The position numbers were made by a program, and so were the translations under genes. A DNA stretch of 64,000 nucleotides from Alcanivoracaceae bacterium (GTDB taxonomy: Bacteria; Pseudomonadota; Gammaproteobacteria; Pseudomonadales; Alcanivoracaceae): NCBI GenBank assembly GCA_029210325.1, contig JARGPU010000004.1, forward strand, positions 1 through 64,000, given 5' to 3'. Numbering within the stretch: position 1 is the stretch's first letter; every line of letters begins with the position of its first letter. Under the pieces are notes generated by a model. The model searched no databases. It was not told the DNA's origin and worked only from the letters and a program-made list of their open reading frames with translations. Positions 7,588 through 15,227 of the stretch are shown one piece after another.

Positions 7588-9260
7588 AGCAACAGCATGA
7601 GTGCCACCAGTGGCAGGGCGCTGCCGCTGTCGGAACTGCGTTTCAGGGTGATCTCCAGGGTTTTGCTGGTGTCGCCCGGATGGGTATCGCCAGTGCTGCT
7701 TTGCAGGGTGATCGGTAACAGGAAAGTGCCAGCGCCTTTCAGGTCAAAGTCGAGGGCAACTTCGCCTTCAGGATCCAGTGTGCCTAGATCGCAGATAAAC
7801 CGGGATGGCGCCTCTGCCACTTGGCAGGGCGGGTAGCCGGTAACGCCTAAATCATTGGGTAGTTCAACAATTACGGTTGCGTCAGTCACGCTGTTCACCG
7901 GCGACAGATTGCTGGCGATGACAGTGATGCTGGCGCGGCCATCGCGGTTGCTGTTGATCAGCGGTGCTGCCAAAGAGGGGTCGGGTAGGAAAGTCACATC
8001 AGTGGTGGCGTTAACGTTGTTGTTGCCGATGCGGTAGTCGTCCTGACTGGAGTAAACCTGCAGGTCTGTCTGCAGACTGCTGTCATCAGCGCCTAGCCAG
8101 ATGGCGGCAAAGGTGCGCTGAGCCTGCTGCCCGGCAGTCAGAGTCGCCACATTACAGCGCCAGCCATTTGCAATACTGCTACAACCAGTGGCATTTACTG
8201 GCGTTAATGTGGTGTCGGCAGCGGTTACTTCGAAGGTGGCATTGTTGGCGCTGTTCAGCTTGCTGTTGTTGATAATTCCAACATCAAAATTGAATGTCTG
8301 TCCGGGCTGCACGGCGGTGGGCTGGTCCAGCGTCGCCACCACATCTACCAACGCATCACCCGCGCTTGCGGTGGTGCTTTCAATCCAGCTATCAAAACTG
8401 GCCAGCCGAGTGTAAATACCCGGAGTATCAGAGCTGTCGCAGGAGACGGAACCAAAGCTGGTGGCGCCTAATAGCCAGTGATGTGCGGTGCGGCCTGAGG
8501 ACAGCAGGGTGTCCTCGGGCAGCAGTAGTGGGCCGCCGCTGTCACCAAAGCAGGCGTCTTCGCCGAAGGTATCGTCTGCATCGGGTTGTGGCTCCCAGGC
8601 GCAGATCATGTTTGTAGTCAGGCCGCCCCAGGCGGTACGGCATTTTTTGTCACTAAAGGGCAGGTAATCCAGTGCCACACTCTGCAGAAAGTCTGGCTGA
8701 CTGCCTGATGCCTCGCCTCTTGTGACAGTGAAGTCATCTCCATCGTAGACACCCCAGCCGATGGCCCGAATCACGTCATCAAGCAAGCTGGAGCTTTCCA
8801 GTTCGCCCATGATGGTGCTGTCGGCCAGGCTGACGGTATCAAAAACAGTTTTGCTGGAAAGCTGTATCAGAACGATATCGGAGTCATCACTGCCATCGGC
8901 GACCCCATACTGCGGATGGGCAATGATGCGTTGGACGAGATGCTCGGGATCGTCGCTCAGGTCCGGGCTGTCGAGACGGATAATCAGTTCGCCGGCCGGC
9001 GGTGAATAGCTGCTTGGGTTGTCGCCGTCGCCTGGGCTGGTAAAGCAGTGAGCGGCGCTGACAACCCAGCCCGGGGCGATGAGGCTGCCGCCACAGAAGG
9101 GTTCAATGTAATACTCCGTGGTAGCCGGGATGTATTCGTGCAGGCCAGCCATCCACGGATAGTCCTGAACCGCATCCTCGCCTCCGACGATTTTCGGTGT
9201 TACCTCTGCGGCCAAGCTGATACTGGTCAGTGGCAGTAACAACAGATAGCGGATTTTCAT
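7548..9260 (-). CDS. secreted trypsin-like serine protease with two C-terminal beta domains and a membrane-sorting tail
   Basis: Exported S1 protease, 570 aa. There is a signal peptide of ~18 residues, a short pro-segment and an activation site before IVGG at residue 24. The triad is His71 (SAAHC), Asp128 (DSDIVLIQL) and Ser241 (CFGDSGGP). Asp235 sits six residues before the serine, as in trypsin, so cleavage after Arg/Lys is expected. From ~300 to 535 come two similar beta domains of the DUF11 type, each with its own Cys pair (CSSIANGWRC; CQVAEAPSRFIC). The C-terminus is a small polar patch, a hydrophobic helix (ALPLVALMLLLY) and RRR, a tripartite tail resembling GlyGly-CTERM of proteases processed by rhombosortase, although the GlyGly is degraded to Ser-Gly-Ser. 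Confidence 0.92.
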   Translation of the reverse strand: MKIRYLLLLPLTSISLAAEVTPKIVGGEDAVQDYPWMAGLHEYIPATTEYYIEPFCGGSLIAPGWVVSAAHCFTSPGDGDNPSSYSPPAGELIIRLDSPDLSDDPEHLVQRIIAHPQYGVADGSDDSDIVLIQLSSKTVFDTVSLADSTIMGELESSSLLDDVIRAIGWGVYDGDDFTVTRGEASGSQPDFLQSVALDYLPFSDKKCRTAWGGLTTNMICAWEPQPDADDTFGEDACFGDSGGPLLLPEDTLLSSGRTAHHWLLGATSFGSVSCDSSDTPGIYTRLASFDSWIESTTASAGDALVDVVATLDQPTAVQPGQTFNFDVGIINNSKLNSANNATFEVTAADTTLTPVNATGCSSIANGWRCNVATLTAGQQAQRTFAAIWLGADDSSLQTDLQVYSSQDDYRIGNNNVNATTDVTFLPDPSLAAPLINSNRDGRASITVIASNLSPVNSVTDATVIVELPNDLGVTGYPPCQVAEAPSRFICDLGTLDPEGEVALDFDLKGAGTFLLPITLQSSTGDTHPGDTSKTLEITLKRSSDSGSALPLVALMLLLYRRRNWRNQPSN

Positions 9261-9289
9261 GGTGAAGGCTCTTGGCTAAGTGGGTGGCC

Positions 9290-10228
9290 TTACGGCAGTG
9301 TAGGTGCGTGTACCATCCAGTGGCTGCTGCTGTCGGTGGCGCGTTGTAGTTGCTGTTCAAGATGATGCAATACTGACTCAAGGCTTTGTGTGCTGCTGCT
9401 CACACCGCTTAATGCTGCGCGGAAATCAGAGCCCTGTTGACGCAAATCAGTGAGCAGGTTCTCAGCTGCGGTAACGGTGGTGCAGGGCAGCATCAGGGCG
9501 AGTGTACTATCGCCATAGCGGGCAGCGACATCACTGCGTCTGAGTCTCTGGGACAGGGCTTCAGCCAGTGCGGGTAACTTTTGATCCGGGCCGGTCTGTA
9601 CCAGCGCCAGAGTCAGGTGGGATGCCAGCCGGTCATGTAGCGGCAATAGCCAGCCCGCGGTGGAAATTAGTGCCTGATGGCTGATCAGGCCAGTTTGTGG
9701 ATCACGCCAGGTGGCTTCCTGGGCGAGCCTTTCGTGGGCCTGATTACGATACAGCAGGATACCGGCGTAAACCGCGCATGCCAGCATAATGGTACCGGCA
9801 AACCACATGGCCGACAGATCGGCGCCGACGCGACGCTCGCCGAGGCTGATCAAACCCGCCACTGTCAGTGCGCTTAGCACTAGCAAGACGTTGAAGCGGG
9901 CCGGTCCGTGCAGTAGCCCGCCACTTAATACCAGAACCAGAAACAGCAGCAGAGCGGGAGGCATCGGTGAAGGATCAAGCCATACCGCCACCGCGATGGC
10001 TGCAATGTCCAGCAGAATTCCGCCGGCCTCCGCTAATAGAGCGCCGCGCCATATAAGAATGCCGTGTAGCACTAGATAACCGGCGAGAATTGCGGCCGAC
10101 AGCCAGGAGCCAACGTCGATGCCGCTCTGATACAGATATAAAAAGGTGATAACAGCGAATACTAATCTGGCGATACTGCGAACCAGAGTTAGAGCATTGT
10201 CGGTAGCAAGACGATCAGAAAAGCGCAT
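9290..10228 (-). CDS. membrane protein with degenerate GGDEF domain (c-di-GMP I-site retained)
   Basis: 312 aa. Residues ~15-160 contain five to six hydrophobic helices and no periplasmic domain. Residues ~170-300 align with a GGDEF domain: WRDPQTGLISHQAL replaces the usual D-x-L-T-x-L-x-N start, and the active-site motif reads GDSTL (239-243) instead of GGDEF. It is therefore not expected to make c-di-GMP. The product-inhibition I-site is intact: Arg230-x-x-Asp233, followed by exactly five residues before the active-site position. This pattern suggests a membrane c-di-GMP receptor rather than an enzyme. The start ATG before RFSDRLATD was chosen because it has GGAG-type bases (AAGGAGCACCACACC) upstream. 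Confidence 0.78.
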   Translation of the reverse strand: MRFSDRLATDNALTLVRSIARLVFAVITFLYLYQSGIDVGSWLSAAILAGYLVLHGILIWRGALLAEAGGILLDIAAIAVAVWLDPSPMPPALLLFLVLVLSGGLLHGPARFNVLLVLSALTVAGLISLGERRVGADLSAMWFAGTIMLACAVYAGILLYRNQAHERLAQEATWRDPQTGLISHQALISTAGWLLPLHDRLASHLTLALVQTGPDQKLPALAEALSQRLRRSDVAARYGDSTLALMLPCTTVTAAENLLTDLRQQGSDFRAALSGVSSSTQSLESVLHHLEQQLQRATDSSSHWMVHAPTLP

Positions 10229-10362
10229 GGTGTGGTGCTCCTTGTCGGGGCACAGTTTACCTCGACTAGTCGCCAAGGTAACGGATTATGGTGGATAAAA
10301 CTGTGGCCAGTTTTTTACGTTCCGCGCCGAACGTGCCGGGTAGCCACTGGGGTGGGCACTGA

Positions 10363-10902
10363 TTATCGTTGAAGTGCCAGTAACTGCTCCTTAAGCCGGT
10401 CCGAGTAGGGCTCGGGACCAAACCATATTTGCAGGTAAGCATTAGCAAATTCATGCCCCTGCTCGCTGGCCAGCAATTCATTGTTTAGCAGCAGCTCAAG
10501 GCGCCCATTGCTCAGGTAGCGCAGTTGGTAGCTGTCTCCGTCCCCAATATCTCTGTAGTGACTGTTAAAAGCCTCCACCCGCTGCTGCAGGTCAGCGAAA
10601 GTGGCTGCCTCTACATTACGTTCGATCATGGCGGTGGCCGAGCGGCTGAACGCTGACCCGGGCACCTCACGTCGATAGGTGAACTCCAGCAGTAACGGTG
10701 GTGTTAGCGACCGGGCCTGTTGACTACAGCCATCACGCCATAGAGACGCCACGCCCACCTCGATAAAGCGTAGAGCCCGTACCGGGGCCGAGCCGCACTG
10801 ATCAAGCTGGATGCCAGTCTCCAGTTCAGAGGGGTGCTGGTTAGACGCGCCCGCCTGAGCGCAGCCGAGGATCAGCAGAGCTGACAAGAGCAGTCTTCTC
10901 AT
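10363..10902 (-). CDS. exported chalcone-isomerase-like protein
   Basis: A 179-residue periplasmic protein with signal peptide MRRLLLSALLILGCAQAGA. It has the bacterial chalcone-isomerase-like pattern: an R-x-L-x-F-I/V-E-V-G-V-A-S-L-W strand near residue 45, a central LLLEFTYRREV strand, and a C-terminal WFGPEPYSDRLKEQLL. In bacteria this family is usually annotated from structure rather than activity. The gene overlaps the NTF2-like lipoprotein gene by four bases (ATGA), so the two are translationally coupled. Members of both families are commonly found with DUF2878, DUF1295 and CFA-type genes, which here lie divergently just upstream. Confidence 0.78.
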   Translation of the reverse strand: MRRLLLSALLILGCAQAGASNQHPSELETGIQLDQCGSAPVRALRFIEVGVASLWRDGCSQQARSLTPPLLLEFTYRREVPGSAFSRSATAMIERNVEAATFADLQQRVEAFNSHYRDIGDGDSYQLRYLSNGRLELLLNNELLASEQGHEFANAYLQIWFGPEPYSDRLKEQLLALQR

Positions 10903-11456
10903 AATTGGTTCCTGGTCCAGCGGACCAAGCCTCCGATAAACGGGATGTGGATCAGGACACCCTCACTGCTGTCCCAGTAATCCTGATGCAGCACCACTTG
11001 GCCCTGGGCATTGAAGCGCAGGTGGGTCATACCAATGGTTTCAGCATGCATCGTTCTGCCCAGTGCTTTTGCAGTGGTTTTCATACTCCAGTTGAGCCAA
11101 ACATCATTGCCGTCAACCAGCACGTGGCGGACATCTACCTCGATATTTTCCACCCGCTCGGCTGTGAGGAGGAGGTAACTGCGGAGCTCCTCCCGGGAGT
11201 GATAGGTATGCAGGGTGTCGCCAAAAAACAGTTCTTCTGCATACACCTCATCAACCCGAAGGGCTAAATCCGGCCCTTTAAGAGTGGCGTACAGGGAGCT
11301 GAAACCATCTGCTACATCGCGGCCGCTAACCGGACTGCCCGGGAAACGGGCCAGAGCCTCCTCGTAGGCATCTACGTAACTGACGGCCTTGTGAGAGGCG
11401 CAGCCAGCCAGCATGCTGGCAAGCGATACGAGTAATAGGGCGGCGATCTGTTTCAT
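10899..11456 (-). CDS. NTF2-like (SnoaL) lipoprotein
   Basis: 185 aa. It has a lipoprotein signal with lipobox LAGC, so the mature protein starts at about Cys19. The rest is an alpha+beta cone of the nuclear transport factor 2 fold: VYAEELFFGDTLHTYHSREELRSYLLLTAERVEN is the typical N-terminal part, and VWLNWSMKTTAKALGRTMHAETIGMTHLRFNAQGQ.. and HQDYWDSSEGV form the sheet. The pocket residues are those of a ligand-binding or isomerase-like protein without a known substrate. Start chosen at ATG before KQIAALLLVS. It is the first gene of a two-gene unit with the chalcone-isomerase-like gene, and diverges from DUF2878. Confidence 0.8.
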   Translation of the reverse strand: MKQIAALLLVSLASMLAGCASHKAVSYVDAYEEALARFPGSPVSGRDVADGFSSLYATLKGPDLALRVDEVYAEELFFGDTLHTYHSREELRSYLLLTAERVENIEVDVRHVLVDGNDVWLNWSMKTTAKALGRTMHAETIGMTHLRFNAQGQVVLHQDYWDSSEGVLIHIPFIGGLVRWTRNQL

Positions 11457-11540
11457 TTTCGAAATATCCCTGAGTGATGGGTGCCAAGATGGCGGACTGG
11501 CAATCAATCAGGCGTGAAGTTGCTCGTCACAATGGTTTCA

Positions 11541-11563
11541 CAGCTACATCCTTAACGTAGCTG
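11541..11563 (+). promoter_or_regulatory. inverted repeat abutting the DUF2878 start codon
   Basis: CAGCTAC - nine bases - GTAGCTG, perfect 7-bp arms that end one base before the ATG at 11565. As RNA this hairpin would cover the position where a Shine-Dalgarno should be, and no clear Shine-Dalgarno is otherwise visible. As DNA it could be an operator in the 108-bp divergent region. Confidence 0.4.
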
Positions 11564-11564
11564 G

Positions 11565-12113
11565 ATGAAGCTAAACTCTCCCGCATCAGCCATTATTGGC
11601 AACTTTATTCTGTTCCAGGCGCTCTGGTTCGCAGCGGTGCTCGGCGCTGCGGCGGGCCTGCACTGGCCGGCGCCCCTCGCGCTGGCGGCACTGTTGGGCT
11701 GGACGCGGCTGTCCGGTGGCTGCCTGCGCGCCGACCTGCGTTTGGTGCTGATCGGACTGGCAACCGGCATGGCGTTTGAAGTGCTACTGCTGTCCAGTGG
11801 GCTAATTCGCTATGAGCTACAGTGGTGGCAGCACATGCCACCTTTGTGGATATTGTGTCTGTGGGCGGGTTTTGCACAGAGCTTTCTCTACTCAATGGCG
11901 TGGATGCGCAAGCGACTCGTGCTGGCGTCGCTGTTCGGAGGTATTGGAAGCGTGATGTCTATGTATGCAGGATTGCGTTTCGGCGCAGCGCAACCGCCTG
12001 TGGGTACGCTGCCCCTGCTGTTGGCGTACGGACTTGGCTGGAGCGTGCTGGTGCCGTTTCTGGCGTGGCTGGCGGATGAATCACGCCAGCAGTCGGTGCA
12101 GGTGGAGTCATGA
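11565..12113 (+). CDS. DUF2878 inner membrane protein
   Basis: 182 aa with about five or six transmembrane segments: residues ~10-30, 35-52, 60-80, 90-110, 118-138 and 145-165. The pattern of an aromatic-rich first helix (NFILFQALWFAAVLGAA), the R-x-D-L-R-L-V-L-I-G cytosolic loop and the PPLWILCLWAGFAQSF segment matches DUF2878. The molecular function is unknown. It is the first gene of a tightly coupled operon with DUF1295 and a CFA-type methyltransferase, so a role in membrane-lipid modification or in handling the modified lipid is likely by context. The start lacks an obvious Shine-Dalgarno and sits immediately after an inverted repeat. Confidence 0.85.
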   Translation: MKLNSPASAIIGNFILFQALWFAAVLGAAAGLHWPAPLALAALLGWTRLSGGCLRADLRLVLIGLATGMAFEVLLLSSGLIRYELQWWQHMPPLWILCLWAGFAQSFLYSMAWMRKRLVLASLFGGIGSVMSMYAGLRFGAAQPPVGTLPLLLAYGLGWSVLVPFLAWLADESRQQSVQVES

Positions 12114-12883
12114 GCCCTCTGGTTATATCTGCGCTGTTGCTAACGCTAGTTTGTCTGGCCGGCTGGTGGCGACAGACGGTAACCCGTAATGCTGGTCATG
12201 TGGATGTCATCTGGACATTTGGCGTTGGAGGTACCGCACTGTTCTATTTGCTGGTGCTTCCGGCAGATGGTGATTTTTTGCACCGTGTGCTTGCAGCACT
12301 GTTGATTGGCGTCTGGTCGGTGCGACTTGGCACCCATATCTGGCGTCGTGTGCATGGAGCTGAAGAGGAGGGGCGTTACCTAGCCATCCGCGAACACTTC
12401 GGCGAGCGTGTTAATGTTTTCCATCTATTTTTCTTTCTATCCCAAGGGCTGCTGGCATGGCTGTTCGCGCTGCCCCATTGGCTATTGTCTAGTCACCCGG
12501 GCGGCAGTACTTTCTTTTTATGGTTTGGCTTTTTCGTCGGTGTAATGGCGCTGACGGGTGAAGCGCTGGCGGACCGTCAGCTGCAGAAGTTTCGCATTAA
12601 CCCTTCTAATCGTGGCAAAACTTGTCGTCAGGGTTTGTGGCGCTACTCTCGGCATCCGAACTACTTTTTTGAGTGGCTTCACTGGTTTAGCTATCCACTG
12701 ATGGCAGTTGGTGCTGCTGGTGCCCAATGGTTATGGTTGGCGCCTATAATGATGTTTTTGTTTCTGTGGTTCGTGACAGGGATTCCCTACACCGAACGAC
12801 AGGCATTGAAGAGTCGCGGAGAGGATTACCGCGATTACCAGCGTTCAACTAGTGTATTTATTCCATGGAGATCAAAGTCATGA
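12110..12883 (+). CDS. DUF1295 membrane protein, steroid 5-alpha-reductase-like
   Basis: 257 aa, with about six or seven membrane helices. The C-terminal half carries the conserved DUF1295 signature shared with steroid 5-alpha reductases and ICMT-type enzymes: GLWRYSRHPNYFFEWLHW, followed by IPYTERQALKSRGEDYRDYQRSTSVFIPW. These residues bind NADPH in the related reductases, so a membrane-bound reductase acting on a lipid double bond is a reasonable but unproven guess. It overlaps DUF2878 by four bases (ATGA) and the methyltransferase gene by four bases, so the three proteins are probably made in fixed proportion. Confidence 0.88.
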   Translation: MSPLVISALLLTLVCLAGWWRQTVTRNAGHVDVIWTFGVGGTALFYLLVLPADGDFLHRVLAALLIGVWSVRLGTHIWRRVHGAEEEGRYLAIREHFGERVNVFHLFFFLSQGLLAWLFALPHWLLSSHPGGSTFFLWFGFFVGVMALTGEALADRQLQKFRINPSNRGKTCRQGLWRYSRHPNYFFEWLHWFSYPLMAVGAAGAQWLWLAPIMMFLFLWFVTGIPYTERQALKSRGEDYRDYQRSTSVFIPWRSKS

Positions 12884-13920
12884 TGATTGCCCTTGCCGAG
12901 CATGGAGTTGCTCCGGATAGCCTGATCCGCTTTGGCATCCGGCGACTGCTTAAGCAGCGTCTGGCTGGTGAATATGCTGCTGCGACGCAGAGCGCGGCGG
13001 AGCAAGGTATTGAGGCGCGCAAGCTGAGTCTGATGGCTGAGCTGGCCGCGGGCCCGGTGGCAGTTGCTCAGAAAGAGGCTAATGACCAGCACTATGAAGT
13101 GCCGGCACAGTTTTACCAGTTGGCACTGGGGCCGCATTTGAAATATAGCAGTGGCTACTGGGGCGAGGGAGTTCGCACTCTGGAAGAAGCCGAGGCAGCC
13201 ATGCTGGCGCTGACCTGTGAGCGGGCTGACCTTAAAGATGGTCAGCGAGTATTGGAGCTCGGTTGTGGCTGGGGCTCGCTGTCCTTATGGATGGCAGAGC
13301 ATTACCCGCAGAGCTCATTTGTTTCAGTATCGAACTCTGCCTCCCAGAAAGATTGGATTGATCAGCAAGCTAAGGCCCGTGGGCTGAAAAACCTGACTGT
13401 GATTACCGCGGATGTATCCGGCCTTACTGCACCTGGTAAGTTCGATCGGGTGGTATCCGTGGAAATGTTCGAGCACATGCGCAATCACCGAGAGTTAATG
13501 CGCCGGATTCACTCCTGGTTGGAGCCTGGCGGTAAACTGTTCGTGCATATCTTTTGTCATCGTGAGCTGTTCTACCCGTTTGAAGTGGAAGGTGAGAAGA
13601 ACTGGATGGGTCGTTACTTTTTCACCGGCGGGGTGATGCCATCGTTTGATCTGCTGGATCGCAGTCAGGATTGGTACCAGCTTGAACAAGCCTGGCAGGT
13701 GAATGGCAAGCATTACGCGCGTACTTTGGAGGCGTGGCTGGACAATACGGACGCTCGCAAGGACCAGATTATGCCGGTGCTGACCGCTACCTATGGCGAG
13801 GCTGAAGCGAAGCTATGGCTGCAGCGCTGGCGCATGTTTTTCATGGCCTGCTCTGAGTTGTTCGGCTATGGTGATGGTACTGAGTGGTTTGTCGGCCACT
13901 ACCTTTTTGCCGCTGAATAA
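12880..13920 (+). CDS. cyclopropane-fatty-acyl-phospholipid synthase family methyltransferase
   Basis: SAM-dependent methyltransferase of the CFA synthase/mycolate cyclopropanase family, 346 aa. The family signature HYEVPAQFYQL appears near residue 70 (H-Y-D/E-x-x-x-x-F-Y). The SAM-binding motif is VLELGCGWGSLSLWMAE, followed by VSVEMFEHM with the family's E-x-x-E/H-x-M. In classical CFA synthases the active-site bicarbonate is held by Cys, His, Glu and Tyr. Here the corresponding region includes HIFCHRELFYPFE. The product on the acyl chain (cyclopropane, or a methylated intermediate as in relatives that make branched or furan fatty acids) cannot be read. The ATGA overlap with DUF1295 and GGAG upstream fix the start. 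Confidence 0.9.
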   Translation: MMIALAEHGVAPDSLIRFGIRRLLKQRLAGEYAAATQSAAEQGIEARKLSLMAELAAGPVAVAQKEANDQHYEVPAQFYQLALGPHLKYSSGYWGEGVRTLEEAEAAMLALTCERADLKDGQRVLELGCGWGSLSLWMAEHYPQSSFVSVSNSASQKDWIDQQAKARGLKNLTVITADVSGLTAPGKFDRVVSVEMFEHMRNHRELMRRIHSWLEPGGKLFVHIFCHRELFYPFEVEGEKNWMGRYFFTGGVMPSFDLLDRSQDWYQLEQAWQVNGKHYARTLEAWLDNTDARKDQIMPVLTATYGEAEAKLWLQRWRMFFMACSELFGYGDGTEWFVGHYLFAAE

Positions 13921-13937
13921 TAGTTCGGGAATTAACT

Positions 13938-15218
13938 ATGCGTCGTGCCGGTCTTCAGTACCGCCTGACCAGAGCCTACCTACTACAGATGGTATTGATC
14001 AGCTTTGCTACCCTGTTCGGTGTCTGGGTGACAGCTCAGATTATCGAGCGGGTGCTGGTGCGACAGGCGCTGGTGATGGAGGCAGAGCATTTCTGGGATG
14101 CCAGAGAGCAGCAGCCTGATATTCAGCGCCCCAATACACGGCATCTTCTCGGCTTGATTGATGGGCCTGGCGGGGATGCTATTCCCCAGTCATTGCGTGG
14201 CTTGTCGCCAGGACAGTTCGTTCGGGTGGAGCTGGATGACAGTCACCCCATTGTTTATGTCGAACGGCGCGGTGACGAAACCCTGTATCTGATTTTCGAT
14301 GAGCAGCGTGTTTCCATGCTGGCGTTTGTGTTTGGTATTCTGCCGCTTAGTGGCGTGCTGCTAGTGATCTACATCGGTTCGTTTATGACCTGGCGAAAGT
14401 CACGCAAGCTGGTTTCACCTTTGGTGCAGCTGGCGGAGCTATTGCGCCGTACCCCGGTGAACGATCCGCGCGCTGCGCGTCCCGATTTGTCTGTGGTAGA
14501 AGCAGAAGCGGATAGCGAAGTGGCAGTGCTGGTGGTGGCGCTTGAGGCTTATGCGAATCGTCTGGTTGGTTTTGTGGAGCGTGAGCGACAATTTACTCGG
14601 GATGCCAGTCATGAGCTGCGCACACCGCTGGCGGTGATTCGCGCCAATCTTGAGCTTCTATCAGGGCGTCAGGTCAGTCCTGATGCTCTGCGCCGTATTG
14701 AGGATACTGTCGGTGATATGGAAGCGCTGATTGAAACACTGCTGCTGCTGGCCCGTAGTGAGAGCCGCGAGCTGCCGGATGAAGAGCTGATCGTTAATGA
14801 TCTGGTGTGTAATCTGGTCGAGCGCCTGGAAGCACTGGCCCAGCGTAAAAACGTTGGCGTGCGGGTTGAGCAAAGTGTTTTGTTGATGCTCAGGGCACCA
14901 GAGACTGTGTTGACTATGGTGCTCACCAATCTTATCCGCAACGCCATCAACTACACCGGTTCCGGTCATGTGACTATATCCATAGATGCGGGGTCGTTAG
15001 TCGTTCAGGACACCGGCCCGGGAATGGATCCGTCACAGTTACAGCGTCTGATGCAGCCATTTGAGCGCGGGCAGACCATGGGGGAAAGCGGCCACGGTCT
15101 TGGCTTGGCCATTGTGCAGCGGCTATGTGAGCGTTGTCGGTGGAAACTTGAAGTGGCTAGTGCCCTGGGGCAGGGCACCAGCGTAAGAGTGACGTTCCCG
15201 TTCTGGCAACGTCAGTAG
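13938..15218 (+). CDS. sensor histidine kinase
   Basis: 426 aa inner-membrane sensor kinase. A transmembrane helix at ~13-35, a periplasmic loop of ~95 residues without recognised domain, and a second helix at ~132-155 are followed by a HAMP-like linker. The H box is FTRDASHELRTPLAV, the N box NLIRNAINYTG, and the G boxes DTGPGMDP and GHGLGLAIV, all intact, so the kinase should be active. It begins 17 bases after the CFA-type gene on the same strand and may be co-transcribed with that operon. Its cognate regulator is most likely the response regulator that converges on it nine bases downstream. Confidence 0.92.
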   Translation: MRRAGLQYRLTRAYLLQMVLISFATLFGVWVTAQIIERVLVRQALVMEAEHFWDAREQQPDIQRPNTRHLLGLIDGPGGDAIPQSLRGLSPGQFVRVELDDSHPIVYVERRGDETLYLIFDEQRVSMLAFVFGILPLSGVLLVIYIGSFMTWRKSRKLVSPLVQLAELLRRTPVNDPRAARPDLSVVEAEADSEVAVLVVALEAYANRLVGFVERERQFTRDASHELRTPLAVIRANLELLSGRQVSPDALRRIEDTVGDMEALIETLLLLARSESRELPDEELIVNDLVCNLVERLEALAQRKNVGVRVEQSVLLMLRAPETVLTMVLTNLIRNAINYTGSGHVTISIDAGSLVVQDTGPGMDPSQLQRLMQPFERGQTMGESGHGLGLAIVQRLCERCRWKLEVASALGQGTSVRVTFPFWQRQ

Positions 15219-15227
15219 ATGGTTGTC

